This document shows, one piece after another, positions 33,290 to 40,029 of a stretch of DNA of 64,000 bases. The notes beneath the pieces were generated by a model that saw only the letters and a program-made list of their open reading frames with translations, did not search any database and was not told where the DNA came from. Numbering within the stretch: position 1 is the stretch's first letter; each line of letters opens with the position of its first letter. The stretch is taken from contig OY282385.1 of assembly GCA_958295935.1 (NCBI GenBank), positions 1,178,001-1,242,000 on the forward strand, written 5' to 3'. The translations under genes were made by a program, and so were the position numbers. Origin of the DNA: an uncultured Dehalococcoidia bacterium. GTDB taxonomy: Bacteria > Chloroflexota > Dehalococcoidia > Lucifugimonadales > Lucifugimonadaceae.

Positions 33290-33430
33290 ATGAGTAGTCC
33301 GAGCGGGAGTCAACTGGACAGAGACCACCGTCGCGCCTTGCACACCGCTCGAGAGTATATGTACGCCGGCCTTCCCTTGGAGGACGTCTACAAGAAGCTG
33401 AGCGCTATCGGCCTCGCGTGGAAAGCATAA
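33290..33430 (+). CDS. Small hypothetical protein, 46 aa
   Basis: The ORF starts with ATG at 33290, 13 nt after GGGGAG, and encodes a charged helical peptide with MYAGLPLEDVYKKLSAIGLA near its C-terminus. It has a plausible amphipathic pattern and no competing ORF on the same stretch with better features. I do not recognise a family. It lies 57 bp after rseP and before the amidohydrolase gene, so it might be the last member of the rseP transcript. Confidence 0.5.
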   Translation: MSSPSGSQLDRDHRRALHTAREYMYAGLPLEDVYKKLSAIGLAWKA

Positions 33431-33546
33431 GGACATGAGGAGTCGACGGCTGGCTTGCGCGTGACGTACTCCTGGGTGAAAGTTGACCGCGGCCGCGCAG
33501 GCTGACCCAGCACAGACGTCCATTCACCAGTTCCGGAGCCATAGCC

Positions 33547-34977
33547 ATGCCCAGATACGATTTGCTCATAGTCGGCGGGACGGTTCTCGATCCTGCCAAT
33601 TCAATCGAAGCCGTAGCGGACGTAGCCGTCTCAGGCGGCCGGGTGGAACGGGTCGAGGCTGAGATCGACCGCTCTATGGCCGCTGAGGTGGTGGACGTGA
33701 GGGGCTGCTGGGTCATTCCCGGCATGATCGACGGGCACGTCCACGTGGGCGGGGAGCGGGCCACGTGGGATCCGGCCCTCGGCTTCCGAATGCTGGCGCT
33801 GGCCGGCGTGACGACCGGCATCGACTTCGGCAGTACCCCGGAGACGCTCTTCGACGGGATGAGGCGGCTCGGCTCGGGTATCAACGTGGGTGGGCTCATG
33901 GTACTGCGCCCTGGATCGACGATTCCCCGTGACGACCCGCCCCCGCCCGAAGTCCGGGACATTGTGGCCAACGCGCTGAGGCGAGGCGCTCTGGGCGTCA
34001 AGATCATAGGGGGATACGACCCATTTACGCCGGAGGTCACTGCCGACGTCATCGCAGCATGCAACGAACAGCGCGCCTACGTGGGCTACCACGTAGGAAC
34101 GAAGGAAACGGGCAGCCGCATGGACGGGATGAGGGAGGTTCCGGGGCTGGTCGGCAATGGCCGGCTGCACGTTGCCCACGTAAACGCCTATACGCGCGGC
34201 TCTATCGCGGACCCGCTGGAGGAATGTGCGGAAGCGCTGGACATCCTCACCGCAAAGAAGGGGCAGTACAACTCGGAGGTGCACCAGGCCATTCCCAACG
34301 GCACGTCCGGCAGATGCGACGATGACGGGCGGGTCATGGCCGACGTGGCGAGGAACTGCCTGCGGCTGAGAGATTATTCCACCGACGTGGAGGGTATACG
34401 GCAGGCCATACGGGACGGCTACGCCTCGGTGATTCGGGAGAAGTACGGCACTATCGGGTACGTGAAATACGGGGAAGCAATGGCGATATTCGACGAGCTA
34501 AACACGGATTGCCCGCTCAGCTTTCCGGTGAATCTGCCGGCTTCTGCGTTCCTGCTGACGACCGGCAGGGACTCCGACGGGGACTTTGTGATAGACGCGG
34601 TGGCGTCGGACGGGGGATCGCACCCGCGCAACATAAACATCGAAAGCGCCATGGCCCTGGTACGGTTCGGGGCTCTTTCGCCGATGGATATGGCCGTCAA
34701 GTTGTCTTACAACCCGTCGAGGATGTTCGGTTTGACGAACAAGGGGCATTTTTCGCCGGGGGCGGACGCCGACGTTACGGTGATCGACCCGGCCGCCGGC
34801 AAGGCGGTGAGTACTTTCGTCGCCGGCAAGGCGGTTTTGGTGAACAGGGAAGTGGCGCAGAGCGGGGGAACGATTCTTACGACTGCGAGGGGAGAAGCCT
34901 CCGCCCGGAACTCCGGCCTTCCGTACGAGGTCGTAGACCTTTCAGAGAGCAAGCTCTACGCGGGGTTTGCCGGGTGA
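33547..34977 (+). CDS. Dihydroorotase-like metal-dependent amidohydrolase
   Basis: A 476-aa protein with the amidohydrolase architecture: an N-terminal beta sandwich (LLIVGGTVLDPANSIEAVAD), the metal motif GMIDGHVHVGG, ALGVKIIGGY (the position of the bridging Lys), YVGYHVGTKETG, HVAHVNAYTRG, the late catalytic Asp in VIDAVASDGGSHP, and the closing NPSRMFGLTNKGHFSPGADA, DVTVIDP. Such enzymes cleave cyclic or linear amides (dihydroorotase, hydantoinase, D-aminoacylase). The protein lacks the pyrimidine cluster around it, so catabolism of an amide or N-acyl compound is more likely than pyrimidine synthesis. It stands alone between a 46-aa ORF and the convergent clpS. Confidence 0.85.
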   Translation: MPRYDLLIVGGTVLDPANSIEAVADVAVSGGRVERVEAEIDRSMAAEVVDVRGCWVIPGMIDGHVHVGGERATWDPALGFRMLALAGVTTGIDFGSTPETLFDGMRRLGSGINVGGLMVLRPGSTIPRDDPPPPEVRDIVANALRRGALGVKIIGGYDPFTPEVTADVIAACNEQRAYVGYHVGTKETGSRMDGMREVPGLVGNGRLHVAHVNAYTRGSIADPLEECAEALDILTAKKGQYNSEVHQAIPNGTSGRCDDDGRVMADVARNCLRLRDYSTDVEGIRQAIRDGYASVIREKYGTIGYVKYGEAMAIFDELNTDCPLSFPVNLPASAFLLTTGRDSDGDFVIDAVASDGGSHPRNINIESAMALVRFGALSPMDMAVKLSYNPSRMFGLTNKGHFSPGADADVTVIDPAAGKAVSTFVAGKAVLVNREVAQSGGTILTTARGEASARNSGLPYEVVDLSESKLYAGFAG

Positions 34978-35088
34978 GGAACTCGCCGTTGTCCCGGCGC
35001 GGCGCAGGTACGCTTTGCCCCGAACGCGCTCATAACGCGCAGCGCGTGTTGTGCAAAGGTCTTGCGGGAGTCCCTCAGCGCCGACTAC

Positions 35089-35373
35089 TCACGCCCGCTC
35101 GATCGTGCAGCCGAGCGAGAAGGATCTGATCCTGTCCCGGTAGAGTTCTGCGCGTTCCAGCGGGCACACTATCACCACGGCCTTGCCGTTCGAGTGGGCC
35201 TCCAGCATGACGCGCACCGCGTCCTCCCGCCCCAATTCAGGTACGCTCTTGAGGAGCGCCTGCACAACGTGGAGCATGTCGTTGACGTCGTCGTTGTGGA
35301 GCATCACCGCGTACTGGGGGAGATAGCTTGTGACGCTGCGTTGCCCCTGGTGCGGCTTGGCAGTAGTAACCAT
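35089..35373 (-). CDS. clpS: ATP-dependent Clp protease adaptor ClpS
   Basis: A 94-aa protein from the ATG at 35373. The ClpS core is plain: YAVMLHNDDVNDMLHVVQAL with the NDD that contacts N-degrons, then LGREDAVRVMLEAHSNGKAV and CPLERAELYRDRIRSFSLGC. ClpS delivers N-end-rule substrates to ClpA/ClpC-ClpP. No clp protease gene is adjacent. A longer frame starting at 35436 adds 21 residues unrelated to ClpS and is rejected. The gene is divergent from the third dehydratase; the intervening region has the direct repeat GGCCAATC (35391, 35431). Confidence 0.93.
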   Translation of the reverse strand: MVTTAKPHQGQRSVTSYLPQYAVMLHNDDVNDMLHVVQALLKSVPELGREDAVRVMLEAHSNGKAVVIVCPLERAELYRDRIRSFSLGCTIERA

Positions 35374-35500
35374 GCGGAGATTGTAAGACGGACGGCCAAT
35401 CGGTATGAGACGCTTGACACATCCCGCATCGGCCAATCAACCTACGCGGAATGAGAAACGGCAACGAGGGACCGACGAACACGTCCGGGGGGCAAGACAG

Positions 35501-36658
35501 TTGAAGATATCAGACGTAAAGACCTATCCGGTCTGGGTGGGCAGGCGCAACCAGATGCTGGTGAAGGTGGAGACCGACGAGGGAATCTACGGTTGGGGCG
35601 AGTCGGGGGTCTCGTCCCGTGAACTGGCTGTCGAGAGCGCGGTCAAGCACTACAGAGAGTTCCTCGTCGGAGAGGATCCGATGAGGCGAGGCGCGCTGTG
35701 GCAGCAGATGTACCGGAGCCAGTACTTCGAGGGCGGAAGGATATTGACCGGCGCCATCTCGGCGATAGACATAGCCCTGCATGACATAGTGGGAAAGAAG
35801 CTGGGAGTGCCCGTCTATCAGCTGCTGGGAGGCAAGCATCGCAATTACGTTCCATGCTTCGCCACGGCCCCCGCGCGAACGGGCGAGGAACTGCTGGAAC
35901 AGGTGAAACTGTTGCACGGCAGAGGTTGGAAGGCGATCCGTACCACCCCGATTCACCCCGACACAGGCAAAGACGACCTGCTCTATGAGCCGCGCGAGTC
36001 GATAGCGCTGACGGCAGAATGGCTGATCAAGATACGCGAGGCGGTGGGAATGGAGCCGACGCTTGGCATTGACTACCACCACCGCCTCAGCGTGGCGGAG
36101 GCCGCATCCTTCTGCCAAATGATGCCTGCCCACACGCTCGACTTCCTCGAAGAACCTATCCGCGATGAGACGCCCGAGGCGTATGAAACGCTCAGGACCA
36201 TGACCCCCGTTCCGTTTGCCATCGGAGAGGAGTTTGCCTCGAAGTGGCAGTTCTTGCCCTACGTAGAGCGGGGCATTGCCAACTACGCACGCGTCGACGT
36301 GTGCAACGTTGGCGGTCTCACGGAGGCGATGAAGGTGGCGGGCTGGACAGAGGCTCACTACATCGACCTGATGCCACACAATCCGCTGGGGCCGATATGC
36401 GTCGCTGCCACGTGCCACCTCGCCACGGCCGTCACCAACTTCTCCTGGCTGGAGATACGGGAGTCCCCAACGGAGCGGGATGGGTTCTATGACAAGGAGG
36501 TTTTCCCGGTCCAGCCCGAATTGAGGGAGGACAAGGTGTATCTGTCGGACCGGCCAGGCCTCGGCATCGAGGTGGACGAGGCATCGCTTGGCGAGCCTTT
36601 CCGATTCTGGGAATCGCCCCACCTGCACCGACGGGACGGTTCAGTAACCAACTGGTAG
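35501..36658 (+). CDS. Enolase-superfamily dehydratase (galactonate dehydratase-like), paralogue 3
   Basis: A 385-aa protein from TTG 35501, just after GGGGGGCAAG; earlier codons in the frame show no conservation. The capping domain ends in ALHDIVGKKLGVPVYQLLGG. The barrel has IDYHHR (D191-x-H193), LEEP (E217), IGEEF (E243) and MPHNPLGP (H293), the standard set of galactonate dehydratase-type members. It differs from paralogue 1 (Glu-x-His) and paralogue 2 (Lys-x-Arg, with no Asp-x-His). C-terminal RPGLGIEVDEASLG is also typical. It most likely dehydrates a sugar acid. A perfect TTGACA lies at 35414-35419, but no good -10 follows at the usual distance. Confidence 0.87.
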   Translation: MKISDVKTYPVWVGRRNQMLVKVETDEGIYGWGESGVSSRELAVESAVKHYREFLVGEDPMRRGALWQQMYRSQYFEGGRILTGAISAIDIALHDIVGKKLGVPVYQLLGGKHRNYVPCFATAPARTGEELLEQVKLLHGRGWKAIRTTPIHPDTGKDDLLYEPRESIALTAEWLIKIREAVGMEPTLGIDYHHRLSVAEAASFCQMMPAHTLDFLEEPIRDETPEAYETLRTMTPVPFAIGEEFASKWQFLPYVERGIANYARVDVCNVGGLTEAMKVAGWTEAHYIDLMPHNPLGPICVAATCHLATAVTNFSWLEIRESPTERDGFYDKEVFPVQPELREDKVYLSDRPGLGIEVDEASLGEPFRFWESPHLHRRDGSVTNW

Positions 36659-36851
36659 CCATGAAGCACAACTGGATACTGCGGGACAGAGGCGCCGCGC
36701 CGGAGTTTCTTGGACAACCCGGCCAGGCCGGGAACGAGAATCCCCTCGACCCATGGAAGAGAGCTACACAAAGGTCTCACGGGGGGGGGATTGAAGAAGT
36801 GGAACGGCCTGCCTCGGCGCATGGTCCGACACAGAAAAGCGGAGAAAACGT
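36659..36851. other. Intergenic region with palindrome and G9 tract
   Basis: CCCGGCC (36718-36724) and GGCCGGG (36726-36732) form a palindrome around one A. A run of nine G occupies 36781-36789, a likely slippage site. An ORF at 36661-36855 overlaps fabI, has no family resemblance and is not accepted. Confidence 0.4.
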
Positions 36852-37628
36852 ATGAAGGCAATAGACCTGAAGGGAAAGACCGGCGTGGTGTTCGGTGTTG
36901 CAAACCAGCGCAGCATCGCATGGGCCATAGCCCAAGCGTTGGCAGGCGCAGGCGCGGAACTCGCCTTCACCTATCTGAACGAAAGGCTGCGCGGTCCGGT
37001 AGAAAAGACCGTTTCCGCGCTGGGCGACCCAGTCTTGATCGAGTGCGACGCAACTGACGACGAGCAGGTGGCGCAATTCTACGAGGCCGCGGCCGACAGG
37101 CTGGGCAGCGTCGACATAGTCGTGCACTCGATCGCCTACGCAGAACGGAACGACCTGGGAGGCGATTTTTCAGCCACCAGCCTTCAGGGATTCAGGACCG
37201 CGATGGAAGCGAGCGCGTACAGCCTGATGCCCATAGTGAGAAAGGCCGTTCCCCATATGGGAGAGGATGGGGGGGCGGTGGTCGCGCTGACTTTCGACGC
37301 CGCGGGCAGAGTGTATCCGGGCTACAACATCATGGGCACAGCCAAGGCCGCACTGGAAAACGAGGTGCGCCAACTGGCCAACGAGTATGGGCCGCGCAAC
37401 GTAAGGGTGAACGCTGTATCCGCGGGCCCATTGCCCACTCTGGCCGCCCGATCCATCCCAGGGTTCAACGAGATGCGCCGGGCCTACTCGAGCCGGTCTC
37501 CGATGCGGCGCAACGTCACCCATGAGGAGGTCGCAAACGCCGCCCTCTTCCTGTGCAGCGAAATGGCGTCCGGCATAACCGGCGCTATCCTCCCCGTGGA
37601 CGCGGGCTACAACGTCATGGGCATTTGA
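36852..37628 (+). CDS. fabI: Enoyl-[acyl-carrier-protein] reductase (FabI-type)
   Basis: A 258-aa short-chain dehydrogenase with FabI features: KTGVVFGVANQRSIAWAIAQ for the NADH loop, VHSIAYAE, YNIMGTAKAALE with catalytic Tyr158 and Lys165, and GPLPTLAARSIPGF. It reduces trans-2-enoyl-ACP in each cycle of fatty acid synthesis. The outer tyrosine of the Y-x9-Y-x6-K pattern is phenylalanine here (Phe148, in VALTFDAAGRVY). Tyr158 is the residue that matters most in E. coli, so activity is likely kept, perhaps with altered triclosan or substrate contacts. No other fab genes are adjacent. GCGGAGAAAACGT precedes the ATG. Confidence 0.93.
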   Translation: MKAIDLKGKTGVVFGVANQRSIAWAIAQALAGAGAELAFTYLNERLRGPVEKTVSALGDPVLIECDATDDEQVAQFYEAAADRLGSVDIVVHSIAYAERNDLGGDFSATSLQGFRTAMEASAYSLMPIVRKAVPHMGEDGGAVVALTFDAAGRVYPGYNIMGTAKAALENEVRQLANEYGPRNVRVNAVSAGPLPTLAARSIPGFNEMRRAYSSRSPMRRNVTHEEVANAALFLCSEMASGITGAILPVDAGYNVMGI

Positions 37629-37707
37629 AGCGCGGCCGAAATCAAGAAGGTCAGACCGGCCTGGGCAGATCAGGGATCAGGCAGTCTGGCCGCGCCGACG
37701 GGAGCCG

Positions 37708-37899
37708 CTACTTCCTTCGCACGATGCGAAAGAGAGTTTTTACAGGCCGCCAGACCAGCCGGGCCAATCCGCGGACCGCGTAGACCGGCGTCAAGCCCAA
37801 CTCCACCTGGTCCGCATAGTGCAATCGATGCGCCCAAGCCGACTGGTGACGATGCACCTCATGAGGGTCGCGGGGAGCGGGCGGGCCGGTATAAGACAT
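37708..37899 (-). CDS. Small basic hypothetical protein, 63 aa
   Basis: From the ATG at 37899, 10 nt after AAAGGG, the ORF encodes a basic peptide: a Pro-rich start (SYTGPPAPRDPHEVHRHQSA), then HRLHYADQVELGLTPVYAVR and a C-terminal VKTLFRIVRRK. I recognise no family. It lies downstream of the ABC permease genes on the same strand, with a 79-bp gap, and converges on fabI. A longer frame with 17 more residues is possible. Confidence 0.45.
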   Translation of the reverse strand: MSYTGPPAPRDPHEVHRHQSAWAHRLHYADQVELGLTPVYAVRGLARLVWRPVKTLFRIVRRK

Positions 37900-37978
37900 A
37901 TCACAAGGCCCTTTCATCATTCGGGAGCGACTGCCCGGCGATATTGCCAAATACGCTATCGCTTATGCCCGGCCTAGG

Positions 37979-38908
37979 CTAGTTTATCTGGCGAATCGTG
38001 GGGTCCATACGGTCTCTGAGCCAGTCGCCAAGGAAGTTTCCGGCCATCACCACCATGAAGATCGCCATACCGGGGAAGAATGCCACCCAATAGGCATCGT
38101 TGACGTAGTTCTTTCCATCTGAGGTCATGGCCCCCCATGCAGGGGTAGGGGCAGGAATCCCCGCGCCGAGGAAGCTCAGAGTGGCCTCCACGAGGATGAT
38201 GCCGCCCATCTGCAAGGAGGCCGTTACGAGTACCACGTTCCACACGCTGGGCAGGACGTGCTTGAAGAGTATCCTGGGGGTTGAGGCGCCGGCCACCTTT
38301 GCCATGGACACGTAGTCCCTCGTACGCAGGCTCAGAACTTCAGCGCGTACAAGTCTGACTGCCCCGGGCCAAGACAGCAGGGCAAGCAGGCCCACCAGCA
38401 CGCCGTAGGACTGTCCGAGAACGAGTACCACCACGAGCGCGACCATGATGAACGGCAAAGCCGCCCAAGTATCGACGATGCGCATGATCGCCTCATCGAC
38501 GTGCCGTCCGAAGTATCCTGCGGACATTCCCAGAATCGTTCCGATGGTCACCCCCACGCTGACGGCTATGGACATCACCACCGCGGACACTCTGGCGCCA
38601 TGGATGATCCGGCTCAGGATGTCCCTACCGATCTGATCCGTCCCCAAGAGGTACTTGGCCTGTCCCCCGTCGTTCCAAAAGGGTGGAACGAGACGGTCTT
38701 TGAGGGTGTTCTTGTACGGATCGTGCGGGGAGAGCCAAGGCGCAAAGAGGGCGCAAATCACGAGGGCGGCCAGAACCATCCCGGGGATCACCGGCCATCG
38801 CCTGATGATGAAGAAGGTCTTTTTGGGCCACGACGCGATGCCCGCGGCGGTACCTCGCAGCGGCGAGGTATCCGCCGAGTCGAATGCCGTGGTCTTTGAT
38901 ACCTTCAC
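37979..38908 (-). CDS. ABC transporter permease, DppC/OppC type
   Basis: A 309-aa protein. The N-terminal cytoplasmic tail is followed by the first membrane helix (VIPGMVLAALVICALFAPWL), a periplasmic loop with LLGTDQIGRDILSRIIHGAR (a hallmark of DppC/OppC) and five further helices. The EAA loop for contact with the ATPase is DYVSMAKVAGASTPRILFKH, followed by LPSVWN. FLGAGIPAPTPAWGAM is also typical. It forms the inner-membrane channel for peptides or similar solutes with the DppB-like protein encoded 3 bp upstream. No ATPase gene follows. Confidence 0.93.
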   Translation of the reverse strand: MKVSKTTAFDSADTSPLRGTAAGIASWPKKTFFIIRRWPVIPGMVLAALVICALFAPWLSPHDPYKNTLKDRLVPPFWNDGGQAKYLLGTDQIGRDILSRIIHGARVSAVVMSIAVSVGVTIGTILGMSAGYFGRHVDEAIMRIVDTWAALPFIMVALVVVLVLGQSYGVLVGLLALLSWPGAVRLVRAEVLSLRTRDYVSMAKVAGASTPRILFKHVLPSVWNVVLVTASLQMGGIILVEATLSFLGAGIPAPTPAWGAMTSDGKNYVNDAYWVAFFPGMAIFMVVMAGNFLGDWLRDRMDPTIRQIN

Positions 38909-38911
38909 CGG

Positions 38912-39844
38912 CTACGAATACCTGATTCTCGGGTCCACCACGGCGTACAAGAGGTCCAGGGAAAGGACCACCACGGCGTACAAGACGACCAGCAGCAACA
39001 TGATCGCCGAGAGTACCGGGAAGTCGTTTCCGAATACCGACGATACGGCGAGGCGGCCAAGTCCGGGCCATGCAAAGACGGTTTCGGCCACCGTCGTGCC
39101 GGTGACGAATCCCAACAGAAGCAGAGCCGAAAACGTGAGAGGTGACAACAGCGCATTCCGGAAGGTGTGCTTCCAGAGCACCTTGCTTGTGCCAACCCCT
39201 TTCGAACGTGCGAACTTGACGTACTCCGAATCCAGAACTTCCAGCATGGAAGAACGCGTCAGCCGCAGATAGCCGGCCGCAGGCAGCCAGCCGAGCACGA
39301 TCGCGGGCAGGACGAAGTGCCTAACCGCAAACCCCTCGCCCTTACCCGCGCTGGGCAGCCAGCCCAAGGTTCCCGAGAAGATGAGTATGGCCATGATCGC
39401 GACCCAGAACGAGGGCAGCGACTGTCCAAACAGCGCAAATGCCCGGGCTACGTAGTCGATGAACTGACCCCGCTTGACCGCAGAGAGCACGCCGAGCGGA
39501 ACCCCGACCAGCGTTCCGAGGGCCCAGGCGACCGCGCCCAGCTGGATGGAATTCCACAGGCGTGGATAGATCACCTCTTCAACGGGTCGCTGGGATGCGA
39601 TGCTGTCTCCGAACTCTCCCCGCATGACGTCCCACACCCAGTATCCATACTGCACGGGCACGGGATCGTCCAGGTGGAACCTTTCGCCCAGCCGATCCCA
39701 CACCTCCGCGTCGATGACGCTGTAATCGTCCATGAAGAGGACTCGCGGATCGCCGGACATGCGCGACAGTGCGAATATCACGAGCGTACCGCCTATAACC
39801 GTAAGGAAGGCGTAGAGGATGCGCCTTACGATGAATATCCTCAT
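38912..39844 (-). CDS. ABC transporter permease, DppB/OppB type
   Basis: A 310-aa protein with six membrane helices. It begins MRIFIVRRILYAFLTVIGGT like other DppB proteins and has RFHLDDPVPVQYGYWVWDVM, GEFGDSIASQRPVEEVI, and the EAA loop YVKFARSKGVGTSKVLWKHT followed by FRNALLSPLT. It pairs with the DppC-type permease 3 bp downstream. The binding-protein gene is upstream, but a strong stem-loop sits in the 185-bp gap, which would favour more binding protein than permease. Confidence 0.93.
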   Translation of the reverse strand: MRIFIVRRILYAFLTVIGGTLVIFALSRMSGDPRVLFMDDYSVIDAEVWDRLGERFHLDDPVPVQYGYWVWDVMRGEFGDSIASQRPVEEVIYPRLWNSIQLGAVAWALGTLVGVPLGVLSAVKRGQFIDYVARAFALFGQSLPSFWVAIMAILIFSGTLGWLPSAGKGEGFAVRHFVLPAIVLGWLPAAGYLRLTRSSMLEVLDSEYVKFARSKGVGTSKVLWKHTFRNALLSPLTFSALLLLGFVTGTTVAETVFAWPGLGRLAVSSVFGNDFPVLSAIMLLLVVLYAVVVLSLDLLYAVVDPRIRYS

Positions 39845-39943
39845 GTTGACAAGACTGATCCAAACGGCCTGGTCGGATGAATCCCGAGGGCCGTCGTCTC
39901 TTGGCTGCGCTATTCCTCCGGCCAGTACGCGCTTTAACGAGTT

Positions 39944-39996
39944 GCGGGCGGGCGCAGGACCCGGATAGCTGCTGCTACCGGGTCTCGCCCGCCCGC
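39944..39996 (-). promoter_or_regulatory. Strong stem-loop between binding-protein and permease genes
   Basis: GCGGGCGGGCG (39944-39954) pairs with CGCCCGCCCGC (39986-39996); inside it GACCCGG (39958-39964) pairs with CCGGGTC (39978-39984), and TAGC with GCTA. The whole forms one long hairpin 34 nt after the binding-protein stop. There is no U-tract, so partial termination or 3'-end protection of the upstream mRNA is more likely than full termination. Confidence 0.65.
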
Positions 39997-40029
39997 GTAG
40001 GCGATCTCAGAGGCTGGGGCCGTCTCTGA

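Noticed and set aside
35510-36628. 372-aa minus-strand ORF opposite dehydratase paralogue 3
   Set aside because: No motifs, high Arg/His/Leu content, and the plus strand holds an intact enolase-superfamily gene.
36661-36855. 64-aa ORF between dehydratase paralogue 3 and fabI; possible structured RNA around the GGCCAGGCCGGG palindrome
   Set aside because: The ORF runs through a G9 tract and overlaps fabI; the palindrome is short, and I could not match the region to SRP RNA or any other known RNA.
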